Shown here: positions 35,737 through 46,100 of the stretch, piece after piece
Layout of the letters: every line of letters starts with the position of its first letter
Position numbering within the stretch: the stretch's first letter is position 1
Assembly: GCA_001770855.1 (NCBI GenBank)
Contig: MESE01000018.1
Span: 30,261-94,260 of the forward strand
Length of the DNA stretch: 64,000 bases
Reading direction: 5' to 3'
Source: Burkholderiales bacterium RIFCSPLOWO2_02_FULL_57_36
GTDB lineage: Bacteria; Pseudomonadota; Gammaproteobacteria; Burkholderiales; Burkholderiaceae_D
Notes under the pieces: model-generated
What the model saw: the letters and a program-made list of their open reading frames with translations, nothing else
The model's database searches: none
Told to the model about the DNA's origin: nothing
Translations under genes and position numbers: made by a program

Positions 35737-36582
35737 TCATACCTCTGCGGTGTGCCGCAATATGGCGGGCACGACAAGGTCCCAACTGGGTGCGAGCACC
35801 AGGTGGCCGCTTTCCGGCAGGACGAGGAGTTCGGCGCCGGGAATCGCGCTTGCCAGTGTCTGGCCGTGGTCGATGGGGAACACGGGATCTTTTTCACCTT
35901 GGATCACAAGCGTGGGCGCCGTGATCTCCGCGAGCCGCTGCCGAACCGGTTCCCCGGGATCGATAAGGAAGTGATTGATTTGGCTGGACGCGATATTGAC
36001 AGTGCGATCGATGTCGCGTGCCACGGCATCGTGAATGGCAGCTGCATCAAAATGCGGCGTGCCGCCGTCAAACGCTCGGAGCAAAGTGAGAATGTGGTCG
36101 ATCACCGCGTCCCGATCGGACCAGTCGGGCTGATGGCCTCCCTGGATATGCGCCAGAAACGCATCGGAAGGCGGGGAGAGGTCGGAGCCGCCCGGGCTGG
36201 TGGCCATCAGGGTGAGCGACGCCACTCGGTCCGGATGGTTGAGCGCGGCCAGCAGGGCGATGCCGCCGCCCATTGACCTGCCGATGAGGTGCGCACGGTG
36301 AAGCTCGAAGGCATCGAGTAAGCCGATGGCATCTTCCATTAGATCGTTCAGGCTGTATGCCGGCGCGCCGGGCTCATAGCTTACGGAGCGGCCCGTGTCG
36401 CGATGGTCGTAGCGGATGATGAACCGGGATCCCGAGGCCAAGCGTTCGCAGAAATCGTCCTCCCAAGCCATCATTGATGCTGTCGCTCCATGTATGAGAA
36501 GGATGGCGGAGTGACGACGGTCGCCGAATGTTTCCACGCAAATGTCCACCCCATTGGCTTGGACAATCCGGTCGTTGCTCAT
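35737..36582 (-). CDS. Alpha/beta hydrolase
   Basis: A 281-residue alpha/beta-hydrolase-fold protein. The oxyanion motif HGATAS is near residues 27-32, the nucleophile elbow GRSMGG near 95-100, the catalytic Asp lies in the GEKDPVFP segment, and the catalytic His in ESGHLV. The ATG at 36582 has GGAG close upstream, favouring it over the in-frame ATG at 36606. Relatives include esterases and aclacinomycin methylesterase-type enzymes; the substrate is not predictable. It is monocistronic. Confidence 0.88.
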   Translation of the reverse strand: MSNDRIVQANGVDICVETFGDRRHSAILLIHGATASMMAWEDDFCERLASGSRFIIRYDHRDTGRSVSYEPGAPAYSLNDLMEDAIGLLDAFELHRAHLIGRSMGGGIALLAALNHPDRVASLTLMATSPGGSDLSPPSDAFLAHIQGGHQPDWSDRDAVIDHILTLLRAFDGGTPHFDAAAIHDAVARDIDRTVNIASSQINHFLIDPGEPVRQRLAEITAPTLVIQGEKDPVFPIDHGQTLASAIPGAELLVLPESGHLVLAPSWDLVVPAILRHTAEV

Positions 36583-36816
36583 GGTTTTCTCCTTGTTCAC
36601 GGCCATCGTTTGGCATGCAGGATAGACGCCGATACACCGGCGACTATCCGTACGATGGAGAGGCAGCGAAGCGTTCGGGTCAAGCTTGCAGAGCGCCCGA
36701 ACGCAGCTCAGGAAAGGCCATTGTAGGTCAAGCAGTTAAGGACGGCGCAAGGAATAACTTTCCGGGTTGTTCCACGTCAGACGCGTCCAAATCGGGATCT
36801 TATGTCGTGCGTGTCG

Positions 36817-37293
36817 CTAAACGCCGCCGGTTTCATTGGCCTCGACATGGGCTACCAGGATGCCAAACTCTTCCCGAATTTCGTGCAAGGGTAACTGCAA
36901 GTATTCTTCGAAGTTGTTCCAGGGCCACTGCTTGCGCTGGCGAGCACAGCGGAGGAGAGTGCGCGGAATCAGGAAGATCGAATAAAAAATGGCGACGAGC
37001 ACTTCGCCTGGCCGCAGCTTCTTGTAAATTTGCAGCGATTCATGGAGTTGATAACCCCGTAAAACCTTGAAGCCGCCTGTGGTCCCGAAGAAGCTTGAGA
37101 TTTTCACGATCGCCTCGTCGTTCAGCGTGTTGCCGCAGCCATACACAACATGCACGGCGTCGTGGCAGCGAAAGAACTTTTGTGCGGCCGCCGACATTCC
37201 GCGTCCTTTAACGAGTTCCGGGTTTGATCGATAGTACTCGGCGACTCCGTCTGCCAACGTCTGTCGCGAGTGTTGGTATTCGAACGCATGCAT
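36817..37293 (-). CDS. COQ4-like protein with HDxxH(x)11E motif
   Basis: A 158-residue protein. It contains H-D-A-V-H followed by exactly eleven residues and Glu (RCHDAVHVVYGCGNTLNDE), the metal-binding pattern of COQ4, and a central segment LRGYQLHESLQIYKKLRP also reminiscent of that family. The length is shorter than eukaryotic COQ4. A role in ubiquinone-related chemistry is possible but inferred only from the motif. There is a hydrophobic segment near residue 100-112. It is followed on the same strand, farther upstream, by the DUF4345 gene, without close spacing evidence for an operon. Confidence 0.6.
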   Translation of the reverse strand: MHAFEYQHSRQTLADGVAEYYRSNPELVKGRGMSAAAQKFFRCHDAVHVVYGCGNTLNDEAIVKISSFFGTTGGFKVLRGYQLHESLQIYKKLRPGEVLVAIFYSIFLIPRTLLRCARQRKQWPWNNFEEYLQLPLHEIREEFGILVAHVEANETGGV

Positions 37294-37378
37294 GTTGACA
37301 CCTAATATTAAAAAGTGGCTTCCCGGCTATAAGTTGTTGTCCGATGCTACCGACATCACCGGCGTTCGCATTGCAGTA

Positions 37379-37861
37379 TCAGGCATTTTTCTCTTTTGAG
37401 CCATGGAGACCGGCGGTTGCGGCCAACTCCTTGGCGCTGGATTTGTTGCGGGTGGTTTTCAATAACCAGAAGTACAAAAGCGGTATGCCTACCAGCTCGG
37501 CCAGCAGAGAGCTCGCGAGGTCCGGTCCAAAGAGGATCTGGAACTCCATTTGGGTAAAACGCGCCAAGCCGCCGAGAAAAATGAGCGTCAAGGCCGCCCC
37601 GAGCACGTTCCGATACTTTGCGGGATCGGTCGCGGCAAGAAAGAACAAGGCGCCGACCCCGAGCCACATGCCGCCGAGAAAACGGACGTGACTATCTTGG
37701 ACCAGGAAGGCCTGCTCGTTCGTAACCTGAAGGAACGAACTCTGTCCTTGCCAGCCCAGGGTCGCGATACCGCCGAACCCAATGTTGATGCCCGTGAAGG
37801 CGATGAACGCGCCTGCCAGAATAAGAACAATACGTAGCGCAACTAAATTTGGACTGGTCAT
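37379..37861 (-). CDS. DUF4345 domain-containing membrane protein
   Basis: A 160-residue protein with four hydrophobic segments (ALRIVLILAGAFIAFTGINI; FLGGMWLGVGALFFLA; NVLGAALTLIFLGGLAR; ELVGIPLLYFWLL). The order and FLGGMW motif match DUF4345 proteins. The ATG at 37861 is chosen because the first membrane segment begins right after it; an upstream start at 37984 adds a basic stretch. The function is unknown. Confidence 0.78.
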   Translation of the reverse strand: MTSPNLVALRIVLILAGAFIAFTGINIGFGGIATLGWQGQSSFLQVTNEQAFLVQDSHVRFLGGMWLGVGALFFLAATDPAKYRNVLGAALTLIFLGGLARFTQMEFQILFGPDLASSLLAELVGIPLLYFWLLKTTRNKSSAKELAATAGLHGSKEKNA

Positions 37862-38369
37862 TTCGGCTCCCGGGGAAGGTAAGGAAGTATTTTTTGAGGT
37901 AACGCGGCTATAGAAAAAGTGCTTTGACGATTTTCGTGCGTGGCAACGAAGAATCACTATTCGTACGGATTTCACGGCAAACAACCGGGAATAAAATCAG
38001 AGCCTCTGATTTGAGCTCAAAAATTTACTGATTAAAATCCGCTGCGATTTAGCGATGTTCTTTTTGTACAGGCATGCAGTTTTAACCAAAACCGAATCCC
38101 AAAATCGCGCAAGCTTACTTGCCAAAAAATAATATCATCTTTGCATCATATGCTTCTATGTCAATAGAAATATTTACACAGGATCAAGACAGGCTATGGA
38201 TATGCAACGACATCAATGCACCAATATCCAACATTAGTCGACGAGCGAGTAACTTTATTTTCGCAAACACATAATCTCTTCACGGCAAAGCGGCAGGCTC
38301 CAGTCAAAACAATTGACAGCGGACCAAGGCATTGCTTACTATCTCGTGCGTAACCACCAGCCGTCTTGC
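37862..38369. other. AT-rich intergenic region at the left edge of the copper island
   Basis: About 500 bases with clearly lower GC than the neighbours and no gene. It separates the housekeeping half of the window from the copper genes and ends with a good promoter at 38313-38342. Confidence 0.5.
38313..38342 (+). promoter_or_regulatory. Sigma-70-type promoter of the first small secreted protein gene
   Basis: TTGACA at 38313-38318 and TACTAT at 38337-38342, separated by 18 bases, place the start near 38349, about 21 bases before the ATG. The second paralogue has the same layout. Confidence 0.6.
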
Positions 38370-38777
38370 ATGAAACTATCTCGTCCATCTCGTTTTGCCG
38401 CGGCACTTGTTGCGCTCTTCAGCATACTGTTCATGCAGCTTGCCGTAGCGGGATATGTATGCCCGGACTTGGCAACGGCGGAGGGAAATGAATCGGCGTC
38501 GGCATCAGCTTATTCGGGTCATCAAGGCATGTCCAACTGCGAGGGCATGGATGCCAAACAGCCTGGGCTGTGTCATGCACATGCCCACCCAGGTGATCAA
38601 TCGCTCGACAAGTCGGGGCTGCCGCCGGTTCAACCGTTCGTTGCTGCCGCGCTTACGCTGGTATTTCGGAACATTCAGGCTGTCCATCATTCCACTGCAA
38701 TACAGCTGGACCCTCCTCTATTGACGCGGACCACCGTGCCGCCGCTCTCCATCCGCAACTGCTGTTTCAGAATTTAA
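38370..38777 (+). CDS. Small secreted copper-cluster protein, copy 1
   Basis: A 135-residue protein with a signal peptide (MKLSRPSRFAAALVALF, then SILFMQLAVA) and a mature part holding scattered Cys, Met and His (YVCPD, NCEGMD, LCHAHAHPGD) and the C-terminus PPLSIRNCCFRI. It is a paralogue of the protein at 39772-40179, sharing both ends. Position ahead of a copper RND efflux operon suggests periplasmic copper binding, which is inference. The ATG at 38370 begins the signal peptide directly. Confidence 0.8.
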   Translation: MKLSRPSRFAAALVALFSILFMQLAVAGYVCPDLATAEGNESASASAYSGHQGMSNCEGMDAKQPGLCHAHAHPGDQSLDKSGLPPVQPFVAAALTLVFRNIQAVHHSTAIQLDPPLLTRTTVPPLSIRNCCFRI

Positions 38778-39132
38778 CTTTCCGGATCGCACAAGCCGCC
38801 ATCGTCGCGCGTAGCGTGCAGACTATGTTGTTCAATGCTTTCCGGAAGTTTCATTTCATCGTCGTTTGTCGCGTTCACCCATTAACGCACTGTGGTTCTT
38901 CTCTTCTATGTCGAGGCGATGGTGGAGCAAGGGGGAACAGATAGCGAGAGCGACCAAGTTTTGATAGCTGGACCTTCCATTCAGTGGAAACGCACCATGG
39001 GCAATCATGACACGGACCTACTCGAGCGAGACATGTTTGGTAATTCGGGTGGACAGCAAGCGTGCCTGACTGTGCTGTACTGAAAATCTTGCACGCTGTG
39101 TCAGAAAACTGATTATTGAGGAGGAGGACATC
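38778..39132. other. Intergenic region with remnant of a duplicated cusC leader
   Basis: Downstream of copy 1 the sequence ATGTTGTTCAATGCT begins 48 bases after the stop codon, exactly as it does after copy 2 at 40227, and the following GGAAGTTTCATT matches the cusC ribosome binding site and start region but has lost the ATG. No gene is supported in the remainder. Confidence 0.6.
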
Positions 39133-39459
39133 ATGAGTTTGAAATATGTGGTCGCGATCATTCGTCCTGACGTGTTGGATGCATTGGAAGCAAGGTTCGA
39201 AAGTCTTCAAGTGCCGGGGATGACCGTGACGAAGGCAAAGGGATTTGGCAAGTATGCTAATTTCTTTTCAAAGGATCACCTGACTGAACATATCAAAGTC
39301 GAAGTGTTTATAGAGGAATCGAGGGCGGACACAGTAATCGGCGCGATTAGGGATGTTGCGCATTCGGATGTTCCGGGTGCGGGAATTGTGGCAGTACTGC
39401 CCGTGGAACAATTCTTTCACCTCCGCACGCATTCCGAGGTTGTGCCTGGCAAGTCATAG
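39133..39459 (+). CDS. P-II-like regulatory protein of the copper cluster
   Basis: A 108-residue P-II fold protein: KYVVAIIRPDVLDALEARF at the start, GMTVTKAKGFGK as in GlnB/GlnK, and VPGAGIVAVLPVEQFFHLRT as the B-loop and C-terminus. The T-loop is short and lacks the uridylylated Tyr motif, so it is not a nitrogen-signalling GlnB. Such P-II-like genes commonly accompany heavy-metal RND pumps; the ligand is unknown. GGAGGAGGA at 39119-39127 is a strong ribosome binding site. It sits between the two paralogous secreted proteins. Confidence 0.85.
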   Translation: MSLKYVVAIIRPDVLDALEARFESLQVPGMTVTKAKGFGKYANFFSKDHLTEHIKVEVFIEESRADTVIGAIRDVAHSDVPGAGIVAVLPVEQFFHLRTHSEVVPGKS

Positions 39460-39771
39460 TGTCAGCACTTTTTTGACCGGTCCGGCTAAGCAATCGGGGA
39501 GGGTGCCTTATCGCATGGATTCGATTCATTTGCCGAAAACCTGGAAGTTTTGCATGACCACGTCATCGCACAGTACATTCAAGTACTTGCAACGCAACGA
39601 TTTGTTCTTCGGCAGGGAATCCGGTGTTTGCTTTGCTTCGGTTTTTTGTAAGGTTTCCGCCTCGGTAAACGACACAGCTCAGTCTCAAGACTTTTTGGGC
39701 GCTTGACAATAAATTGGATGCCCGCTTACCATAAGCCCCGCTTTATGCATTAAGAGAAAAATGAATACTGA
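39460..39771. other. Intergenic region before the second paralogue
   Basis: About 310 bases with no supportable gene; it ends with the promoter at 39703-39732. Confidence 0.5.
39703..39732 (+). promoter_or_regulatory. Sigma-70-type promoter of the cus operon
   Basis: TTGACA at 39703-39708 and TACCAT at 39727-39732 with an 18-base spacer, the same design as the promoter of copy 1. It would drive the secreted protein gene and cusCBA. Confidence 0.6.
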
Positions 39772-40179
39772 ATGAAACTGTCCCGCCCATCCCGTTTTGT
39801 TGCTGCGCTGATCGCGCTCTTCAGCATACTGTTTATGCAGTTAGCTGTAGCAGCTTATGTGTGTCCGGATTTTCCGGTTGGACAAACGGATGAGCCAGTT
39901 TCGATATCGGTCAGCTCTTTGGTGCACGACACTTCGGACTGCCAAGGCATGGACATCGAGCAAGCTAATTTATGCGATGCTCACGATCAGGCAGGAACGC
40001 ACTCCCTGGACAAGCCTGAATTGCCGCAAGTGCAATCCTTCGTCGCGGCCGGGTCGGGGCTCGCTTTACCTCCGATCGAGGCTACATACCGCGCGCCTGC
40101 CGCACAATCAACCTCCTTCTCGTTAACGCGGACCACTGCGCCGCCGTTATCTATTCGCAACTGCTGTTTCCGTATTTAA
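39772..40179 (+). CDS. Small secreted copper-cluster protein, copy 2
   Basis: A 135-residue paralogue of the protein at 38370-38777, with near-identical signal peptide (MKLSRPSRFVAAL) and C-terminus (PPLSIRNCCFRI) but a diverged middle. Metal-type residues are conserved in YVCPD, DCQGMD and LCDAHD. It is the first gene of the cus operon; cusC starts 75 bases later. The invariant C-terminal dozen residues in two otherwise diverging copies suggests that end is functional. Confidence 0.82.
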   Translation: MKLSRPSRFVAALIALFSILFMQLAVAAYVCPDFPVGQTDEPVSISVSSLVHDTSDCQGMDIEQANLCDAHDQAGTHSLDKPELPQVQSFVAAGSGLALPPIEATYRAPAAQSTSFSLTRTTAPPLSIRNCCFRI

Positions 40180-40254
40180 CCTCCTAGATCGCCTGGTCCG
40201 TCATCGGTGCGCGTTTCGCGCAAACGATGTTGTTCAATGCTGTCTGGAGGTTTC

Positions 40255-41592
40255 ATGCTGCCCCCCTTTACAACGCGTGATCTAGCGCGCACGTCGGTTT
40301 CCCGGTTTTGCGGAGGAATCGTCCTCACCACATTGGTTGGCGCACTCGCGCTGTCGACTGCCGTTTTCGCGGCCGAGGCGCCGCTCACGCTGGCAGAAGC
40401 GCAACGCCGCGCCGTCGAGCGCTCGCGCCAACTGTCGGCGCACGATTTTTCCGTTACTGCTTCACGTGACATGGCTGTCGCCGCAGGGCAATTGCCTGAT
40501 CCGGTGCTTCGACTTGGCGTCGAGAGTTTGCCGGTGAATGGCCCGGATCGTTTCAGTCTGACCAACGACTTCATGACGATGCGCAAGGTCGGTGTAATGC
40601 AGGAATTGACCCGTGCCGACAAGCGGCAATTGCGGGCCAATCGGTTCGAGCGGGAGGCGGAAAAGTCGCTCGCTGAAAAAAGCGTGACCATTGCTGCGAT
40701 CGAACGCAATACCGCGCTGGCATGGCTCGATCGCTACTACGCGGAAGCGATGGCGGCGGTTATTGCCGAGCAGGGAACGCAGGCAAAGCTGGAAATACAG
40801 GCAGCCGAAGGCGCCTATCGCGGCGGTCGTGGCAATCAAGCCGATATCATTACTGCGCGTAGTGCGTTGACAGCATTTGACGATCGCGCCAGTGAAATCG
40901 ACCGTCGGATTCGCAACGCCAAGGTCATGTTGGCACGCTGGATTGGCGGCACTGCGGACACGCCATTGGGTGGCAAGCCTGCCACTGATGCAATTCGTCT
41001 GGACGTCGCCGAGCTCGAATCCCAGCTTGCGCATCATCCCGAAATTGCCGTGCTGGCCAAACAGGAGGAGATCGCTGCCACCGAAGCCAGCCTTGCGCAA
41101 GCCAACAAGAAGTCCGACTGGAGCGTCGAGTTAATGTATAGCCAGCGCGGTCCGGCTTACTCGAACATGATTTCGGTCGGCGTGTCGATTCCCTTGCAGT
41201 GGAATCAAGGCAATCGCCAGGATCGGGAACTGTCGGCCAAACTGGCGATGGTTGAACAAGCCAAGGCCGAACGCGAGGACATGTTACGTGCGCATGTCGC
41301 CGAGACACGTGCGCTGATCAACGAATGGGAAAACGGCCGCGAGCGCCATGCCCGGTATCAGCGCGAACTGGTCCCGCTGGCCAATGACCGCACTGCGGCT
41401 ACGGTTGCCGCTTACCGTGGCGGAAAAGCCGGTCTTGCCGATCTGCTTGCTGCACGCCGCAATGAAATCGAGGTGCGGATTCAGGCGCTGCAACTGGAGA
41501 CAGACATTGCCCGTCTGTGGGCGCAGCTCAATTTCCTTTTTCCGCAACAAGGCTTTTCCGCGCATTGGACGATCAACAGGGATACAAAATGA
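40255..41592 (+). CDS. cusC: TolC family outer membrane factor (CusC-like)
   Basis: A 445-residue outer-membrane channel subunit. A signal peptide ends near VFAAEAPLTLAEAQRRA; the outer-membrane efflux protein repeats follow, with coiled-coil-like Ala/Glu/Arg-rich helices. The ATG at 40255 is preceded by GGAGG, which decides the start over an in-frame ATG at 40207. It would link CusA/CusB to the exterior for Cu(I)/Ag(I) export. It overlaps cusB as ATGA. Confidence 0.88.
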   Translation: MLPPFTTRDLARTSVSRFCGGIVLTTLVGALALSTAVFAAEAPLTLAEAQRRAVERSRQLSAHDFSVTASRDMAVAAGQLPDPVLRLGVESLPVNGPDRFSLTNDFMTMRKVGVMQELTRADKRQLRANRFEREAEKSLAEKSVTIAAIERNTALAWLDRYYAEAMAAVIAEQGTQAKLEIQAAEGAYRGGRGNQADIITARSALTAFDDRASEIDRRIRNAKVMLARWIGGTADTPLGGKPATDAIRLDVAELESQLAHHPEIAVLAKQEEIAATEASLAQANKKSDWSVELMYSQRGPAYSNMISVGVSIPLQWNQGNRQDRELSAKLAMVEQAKAEREDMLRAHVAETRALINEWENGRERHARYQRELVPLANDRTAATVAAYRGGKAGLADLLAARRNEIEVRIQALQLETDIARLWAQLNFLFPQQGFSAHWTINRDTK

Positions 41593-43169
41593 GAACGAAA
41601 AAAATCGTTGCCGCGCTCGTTGCGGCAGGTGTACTTGGTGCAAGCGGTGTTGGTCTCTACTGGATCGGCATGCAGCAGGGAATGAAGTTAACGCCACCGA
41701 CGGCAGGCGCGACACAGCCGGCTGCGGGGAATGCGCAGCAAGGCGCTGGCGCGGATTCTGAGACCGGCAAGAAAGTGCTGTATTGGCACGACCCGATGGT
41801 GCCGGGGCATAAGTTCGACAAGCCAGGCCCGTCGCCCTTCATGGACATGCAACTGGTGCCAGTCTATGCAAATGATTCCGGCGATGAAGGGACTATTTCG
41901 ATCAGTCCGCGCGTGCAGCAGAATCTGGGCATCCGTACCGCCGAAGTCATCAGGGGAAATCTGGCGTTAGCGGTTGAGGCAGTGGGCAGCGTCGCTTACA
42001 ACGAGCGCGACGTCGCGTTGGTGCAAGCGCGCAGCAACGGTTTTGTCGAACGGTTGTATGTGCGTGCGCCGCTCGATCCAGTGAAGAAGGGCCAGCCATT
42101 GGCGCAACTGTATGTGCCCGACTGGGTCGCAGCGCAGGAAGAATACCTGGTCGCCAGACAAATGGACGGTGCGGCTGGCGGCGCACTGGCAGACGCTGCA
42201 AAACAGCGCATGCGCCTGGTCGGCATGACCGACGATCTGATTCGCCGGATCGAATCCAGCGGCAAAGTGCAACCGCGCCTTACCATTGTTGCACCCATTG
42301 GCGGCGTGGTGTCCGAACTGTCGGTGCGCGAAGGCATGACCGTGATGTCCGGCGCACCGTTGTTCCGGATCAACGGCCTTGGCAAAATATGGGTCCATGC
42401 CGATGTACCGGAAAACCTGTCCGCCCAAGTACGGCCCGGCAATCCAGTCGAAGCGCGCACGCCATCATTGTCCGGGACAGTTTTCAAGGGCAAGGTGGGC
42501 GCAATTTTGCCTGAAGTGGATGCGGCTACCCGTACGTTGAAGGCCCGGGTCGAATTGGCTAATCCTGCGGGTCAACTGGTGCCCGGCATGTTCGCCACCG
42601 TCAGTTTTACGTCCGCCTCGCGTGAAGATGCGTTGATGGTGCCCACCGAGGCAGTGATTCAGACCGGCACGCGCAGCGTCGTGATCGTTGCCGAAGGCGA
42701 CGGCAAGTTTGCACCGGTCGGTGTCGAGACCGGTATGGAGGCGAAAGGCCGGACCGAGATACGCAAAGGACTGGAGGCGGGTCAAAAGGTCGTCGTATCG
42801 GGCCAATTCCTGATCGATTCGGAAGCCAGCCTGAAAGGAACTGCCACCCGCATGGGAGAGGCAAGTGCAGCAGATGCCGACAAGGCAGCGAGCGCGGCGC
42901 ATCGTGGCGAAGGCAAGGTTGAAAGCATCGATCAGGAAGAAATCACGTTGTCGCACGGACCCATCCCGTCGCTGCAGTGGGGCGAGATGACCATGGGATT
43001 CAAGCTGCCGGCAAGCGGCCTTCCAGGCAACATCGCAGTGGGCGATACCGTTGCCTTTGCGATTCGCCAGACCAGGGACGGCATGTTCGAGATCACCTCG
43101 ATCGAGCCGCTGTCGAGCGCTTCCGGGCAGTCGGTGAAGGGCAATGATCAAGCCGGAGCGCGTAAATGA
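41589..43169 (+). CDS. cusB: RND periplasmic adaptor with heavy-metal-binding and CusF domains (CusB-CusF fusion)
   Basis: A 526-residue membrane fusion protein. A membrane anchor (residues 5-28) is followed by a heavy-metal-binding domain ([11 protein letters not shown] and [11 protein letters not shown]), the barrel-sandwich and beta-barrel adaptor core, and, from about residue 435, a CusF-like copper chaperone domain ([17 protein letters not shown], then W-G-E-M-T-M-G-F with the Trp and two Met copper ligands). The periplasmic copper donor that is a separate CusF in E. coli is thus built in. It overlaps cusC and cusA by four bases each. Confidence 0.9.
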   Translation: MRTKKIVAALVAAGVLGASGVGLYWIGMQQGMKLTPPTAGATQPAAGNAQQGAGADSETGKKVLYWHDPMVPGHKFDKPGPSPFMDMQLVPVYANDSGDEGTISISPRVQQNLGIRTAEVIRGNLALAVEAVGSVAYNERDVALVQARSNGFVERLYVRAPLDPVKKGQPLAQLYVPDWVAAQEEYLVARQMDGAAGGALADAAKQRMRLVGMTDDLIRRIESSGKVQPRLTIVAPIGGVVSELSVREGMTVMSGAPLFRINGLGKIWVHADVPENLSAQVRPGNPVEARTPSLSGTVFKGKVGAILPEVDAATRTLKARVELANPAGQLVPGMFATVSFTSASREDALMVPTEAVIQTGTRSVVIVAEGDGKFAPVGVETGMEAKGRTEIRKGLEAGQKVVVSGQFLIDSEASLKGTATRMGEASAADADKAASAAHRGEGKVESIDQEEITLSHGPIPSLQWGEMTMGFKLPASGLPGNIAVGDTVAFAIRQTRDGMFEITSIEPLSSASGQSVKGNDQAGARK

Positions 43170-46100
43170 TCGCCAAATTGATCCGCTGGTCGATCGCCAA
43201 TCGTTTTCTGGTATTGCTGGCGACGCTGATGATCACTGCCTGGGGCATCTGGTCGTTGGCGCGCACGCCGCTCGACGCCATTCCCGATCTGTCGGACGTG
43301 CAGGTCATCATCCGCACCACCTATCCGGGCCAGGCGCCGCAGATTGTCGAGAACCAGGTCACCTATCCGCTGACCACCACGATGCTGTCGGTGCCCGGCG
43401 CGAAGACGGTGCGGGGTTACTCATTCTTCGGCGATTCATTCGTCTATATCCTGTTCGAAGACGGCACCGATCAGTACTGGGCGCGCTCGCGCGTACTCGA
43501 ATACCTGAATCAGGTGCAGTCACGCCTGCCGCCGCAAGCGAGGGCTTCACTCGGCCCGGACGCGACCGGTGTGGGCTGGATCTATGAATACGCATTGGTG
43601 GACCGTAGTGGCAAGATGGATCTGTCGCAGCTGCGCACGTTGCAGGACTGGTTCCTCAAGTTCGAATTGAAGACGGTGCCCAATGTGTCGGAAGTCGCCA
43701 GTCTCGGCGGCATGGTGCGGCAATACCAGATCGTGCTCGATCCGGACAAGATGCGCGCTTACGGCATCCCGCATCGCAAGGTGGTCGACGCAGTCAGGAG
43801 AGCCAATCAGGAAACCGGCGGTTCGGTGCTGGAACTGGGTGAAGCCGAATACATGGTGCGCGCTTCGGGTTACCTGCAGTCGCTGGATGATTTCCGCAAG
43901 ATTCCGCTCAGCACCACCGATGCCGGTGTGTCGGTCAGGCTGGGTGATGTCGCGCGAATCCAGGTTGGTCCGGAAATGCGGCGCGGCATTGCAGAACTCG
44001 ATGGCGAGGGTGAAGTTGCCGGCGGCATCATCGTGATGCGCTCAGGAAAAAACGCGCTGGAAACCATCGAGGCGGTCAAGGCCAAGCTGGAAGCGCTGAA
44101 GCCGAGCCTGCCGGACGGCGTCGAAATCATCCCGACTTACGACCGGTCGGGCCTGATCAAACGCGCGGTGAGCAACCTGAGTGAAAAGCTGATCGAGGAA
44201 TTCATCGTCGTCGCCCTGGTGTGTGTGATTTTCCTGTTCCATCTGCGTTCCGCATTGGTGGCGATCGTGTCGCTGCCGTTAGGTATTTTGATCGCGTTCA
44301 TCGTCATGTATTACCAAGGGGTAAACGCCAACATCATGTCGCTTGGCGGCATCGCGATTGCGATCGGTGCGATGGTCGATGCGGCGGTGGTGATGATCGA
44401 AAATGCGCACAAGCATATCGAGGCCTGGAACCATGCCAATCCGGGCGAGAAATTGAAAGGAGAAGATCATTGGCGCGTGATCGGCAATGCCGCAGCCGAG
44501 GTCGGGCCGGCGCTGTTTTTTTCGCTATTGATCATCGTGCTGTCGTTCATTCCGGTGTTCACGCTGGAAGCGCAGGAAGGGCGGCTGTTCTCGCCACTCG
44601 CCTTTACCAAGACCTATGCAATGGCGGCGGCGGCCGGCCTGGCGGTGACGCTGATCCCGGTATTGATGGGCTACCTGATCCGGGGACGTATTCCGGAAGA
44701 GCAAAAGAATCCGCTTAACCGCTTTCTGATCGCGGTCTATCGCCCGTTGCTGGAAGGCGTGCTGCGCTTTCCAAAAACCACGCTACTGGTCGCTGCATTG
44801 CTCGCAGCGGTGACGTTGTGGCCGATGAGCCGCCTCGGCGGTGAATTCATGCCGCCGCTGGACGAGGGAGACCTGTTGTATATGCCGACGGCTTTACCGG
44901 GCCTGTCGGTTGGCAAGGTGTCGGAATTGCTGCAGCAAACCGACCGTCTGATCAAGACGGTGCCAGAGGTAAAAAGTGTATTCGGTAAAGCGGGGCGTGC
45001 CGAAACCGCGACCGATCCGGCGCCGCTGGAAATGTTCGAAACCACGATCCAGTTCAAGCCGCGCGATCAATGGCGTGCAGGGATGACACCGGCCAAACTG
45101 GTCGAGGAACTAGACCGTGTCGTCAAGGTCCCGGGCCTATCCAACATATGGGTGCCGCCGATTCGCAATCGCATCGATATGCTGGCTACCGGCATCAAAA
45201 GTCCGGTTGGCGTCAAGGTGGCCGGAGCAAGTCTGCAAGAGATCGACCGCATTACCGGCGAGATCGAACAAGCGGTGAAAAAGGTGCCGGGCGTCTCGTC
45301 GGCATTGGCCGAGCGTCTGACTGGCGGGCGCTACGTCGATGTCAATATCGACCGCGACGCGGCCGCGCGTTACGGACTCAATATCGCTGACGTACAAAGC
45401 GTCGTGTCGGCCGCCATCGGCGGTGACAACATTGGTGAAACCATCGAAGGACTGCAGCGGTTTCCGATCAGCGTGCGCTATCCGCGCGAAGTGCGCGACT
45501 CGGTCGAAAAGTTGCGTCAATTATCGGTGTTGACTGACCGTGGCGCACAAATCCGCCTGGGCGATGTGGCCGCGATCAAAATCAACGATGGTCCTCCAAT
45601 GCTCAAGAGTGAAAATGCGCGGCTGTCGGGCTGGGTCTATGTCGATATTCGCGACCGGGATCTCAGTTCCGCGGTCAAGGAGATGCAACAGGTGGTAGCT
45701 GCCGACGTGAAGCTGCCTGCAGGTTATTCGATTTCCTGGTCCGGCCAGTTCGAATTCATGGAACGCGCCACCGCCAAGCTCAAGGTGGTGGTGCCGGCCA
45801 CGCTGCTGATCATCTTTGTGCTGCTGTACCTGACATTCGGCCGCTTCGACGAGGCGACGCTGATCATGGCGACGCTTCCGTTCGCACTGGCGGGCGGTAT
45901 CTGGCTGCTATGGCTGCTCGATCACAACCTGTCGGTGGCCGGTGGCGTCGGCTTCATCGCGCTGGCCGGCGTATCGGCCGAGTTCGGCGTGATCATGCTG
46001 CTGTATCTGAAACAAGCGTGGGAGGCGCGCGTGGCCAAAGGCAACATCAGCGAAGTCGATTTACTCGATGCGATCCGCGAAGGCGCGGTGTTGCGCGTGC

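Noticed and set aside
38892..39083. A 63-residue frame between the first secreted protein and the P-II-like gene
   Set aside because: No ribosome binding site or recognisable protein; overlaps the duplication remnant.
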